From NCBI GenBank assembly GCA_963794745.1, contig CAWCEZ010000011.1, positions 310,001 to 374,000 on the forward strand: a stretch of 64,000 nt of DNA, read 5' to 3'. A program made the translations under genes and the position numbers. Under the pieces are notes generated by a model. That model did no database searches, had not been told where the DNA came from, and was given only the letters and a program-made list of their open reading frames with translations. Below, piece after piece: positions 63,893-64,000 of the stretch. Positions within the stretch are counted from its first letter, which is position 1. Each line of letters starts with the position of its first letter. This DNA is from Fen-671 sp963794745 (GTDB lineage Bacteria; Actinomycetota; Acidimicrobiia; Acidimicrobiales; Palsa-688).

Positions 63893-64000
63893 GTGATCGG
63901 CTACATCCCAAGCCCATCTTCCAGCAGCCTCAGCATCGGGCCTCTCCAGCTGCACTTTTACGGCCTCATTATCGCCGTAGCGGTACTGCTTGCCGCCTGG
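63893..64000 (+). CDS. lgt: Prolipoprotein diacylglyceryl transferase, 5' end only
   Basis: GTG 63893 opens a frame that runs off the window after 36 codons. It reads VIGYIPSPSSSSLSIGPL followed by QLHFYGLIIAVAVLLAAW, matching the start of Lgt: the IP-SP entry loop and the first membrane helix with the conserved HFYGL/H-x-YG element. Lgt adds diacylglycerol to the Cys of lipobox precursors in the membrane. Remainder lies beyond base 64000. Confidence 0.85.
   Translation, partial: MIGYIPSPSSSSLSIGPLQLHFYGLIIAVAVLLAAW

Overview
The window is high-GC DNA with dense, often overlapping genes, TAG/TGA/TAA stops all in use, and a gene set typical of an aerobic actinobacterium. The fatty acyl-CoA reductase/HAD fusion, the LarA-like and PlsC genes, the actinobacterial-type haem-copper oxidase cluster and the MoxR/DUF58/DUF4129 cluster all point to the Acidimicrobiia or close relatives. 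The placement is inference; no 16S rRNA gene is present.

Layout. 0-9.1 kb: two convergent FtsX-type ABC permeases, then two secreted surface proteins: an FG-GAP beta-propeller with Ig-like repeats preceded by a 15-bp tandem array, and a collagen-like protein preceded by a pair of 21-bp direct repeats. 9.1-15.5 kb: accessory and decaying genes: a nucleotidyltransferase, a broken acetyltransferase, a methyltransferase, a secreted protein split by an amber codon, a fused two-domain sugar ABC permease, and a VapB-like antitoxin beside a wrecked VapC toxin. 15.8-17.2 kb: an IS481-type element inserted at the 3' end of tRNA-Val(CAC). 17.3-29 kb: a respiratory block. CtaB and a TlpA-like thioredoxin diverge around a perfect 22-bp palindrome. 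Downstream lie a CuA-like cupredoxin, CoxB, a 25-residue ORF, CtaD, CtaE, a 37-residue membrane ORF and a CtaG-like protein. Facing them on the minus strand are a second CtaG (frameshifted), Sco1 and a membrane-anchored protein.

29-37 kb: two membrane/acidic proteins, then a tight four-gene operon (acyl-CoA reductase-HAD fusion, zinc alcohol dehydrogenase, LarA-like DUF2088 protein, PlsC acyltransferase) that looks like an uncharacterised lipid pathway. This is the best candidate for an undescribed system. 37-43 kb: LysR regulator, aconitase and aspartyl-tRNA synthetase. 43-48 kb: MFS exporter, UBP zinc finger and a large LuxR/AAA regulator. 48-52.6 kb: two secreted proteins, one carrying a candidate papain-like cysteine peptidase core. 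52.7-57 kb: a MoxR-DUF58-DUF4129 operon. 57-64 kb: small paired genes, a DsbA-like protein, a decayed luciferase-family oxidoreductase, a secreted disulfide-repeat protein, an IS110 remnant, tRNA-Val(GAC), a PRC-barrel protein and the first 36 codons of lgt.

A striking property of the window is the number of single-base frameshifts in otherwise well-conserved genes (aspS, moxR, ctaG, the LuxR regulator, the transposase and others), several in pairs that compensate. Some are probably sequence errors. The in-frame nonsense codons and the multiply broken accessory genes look like genuine decay.
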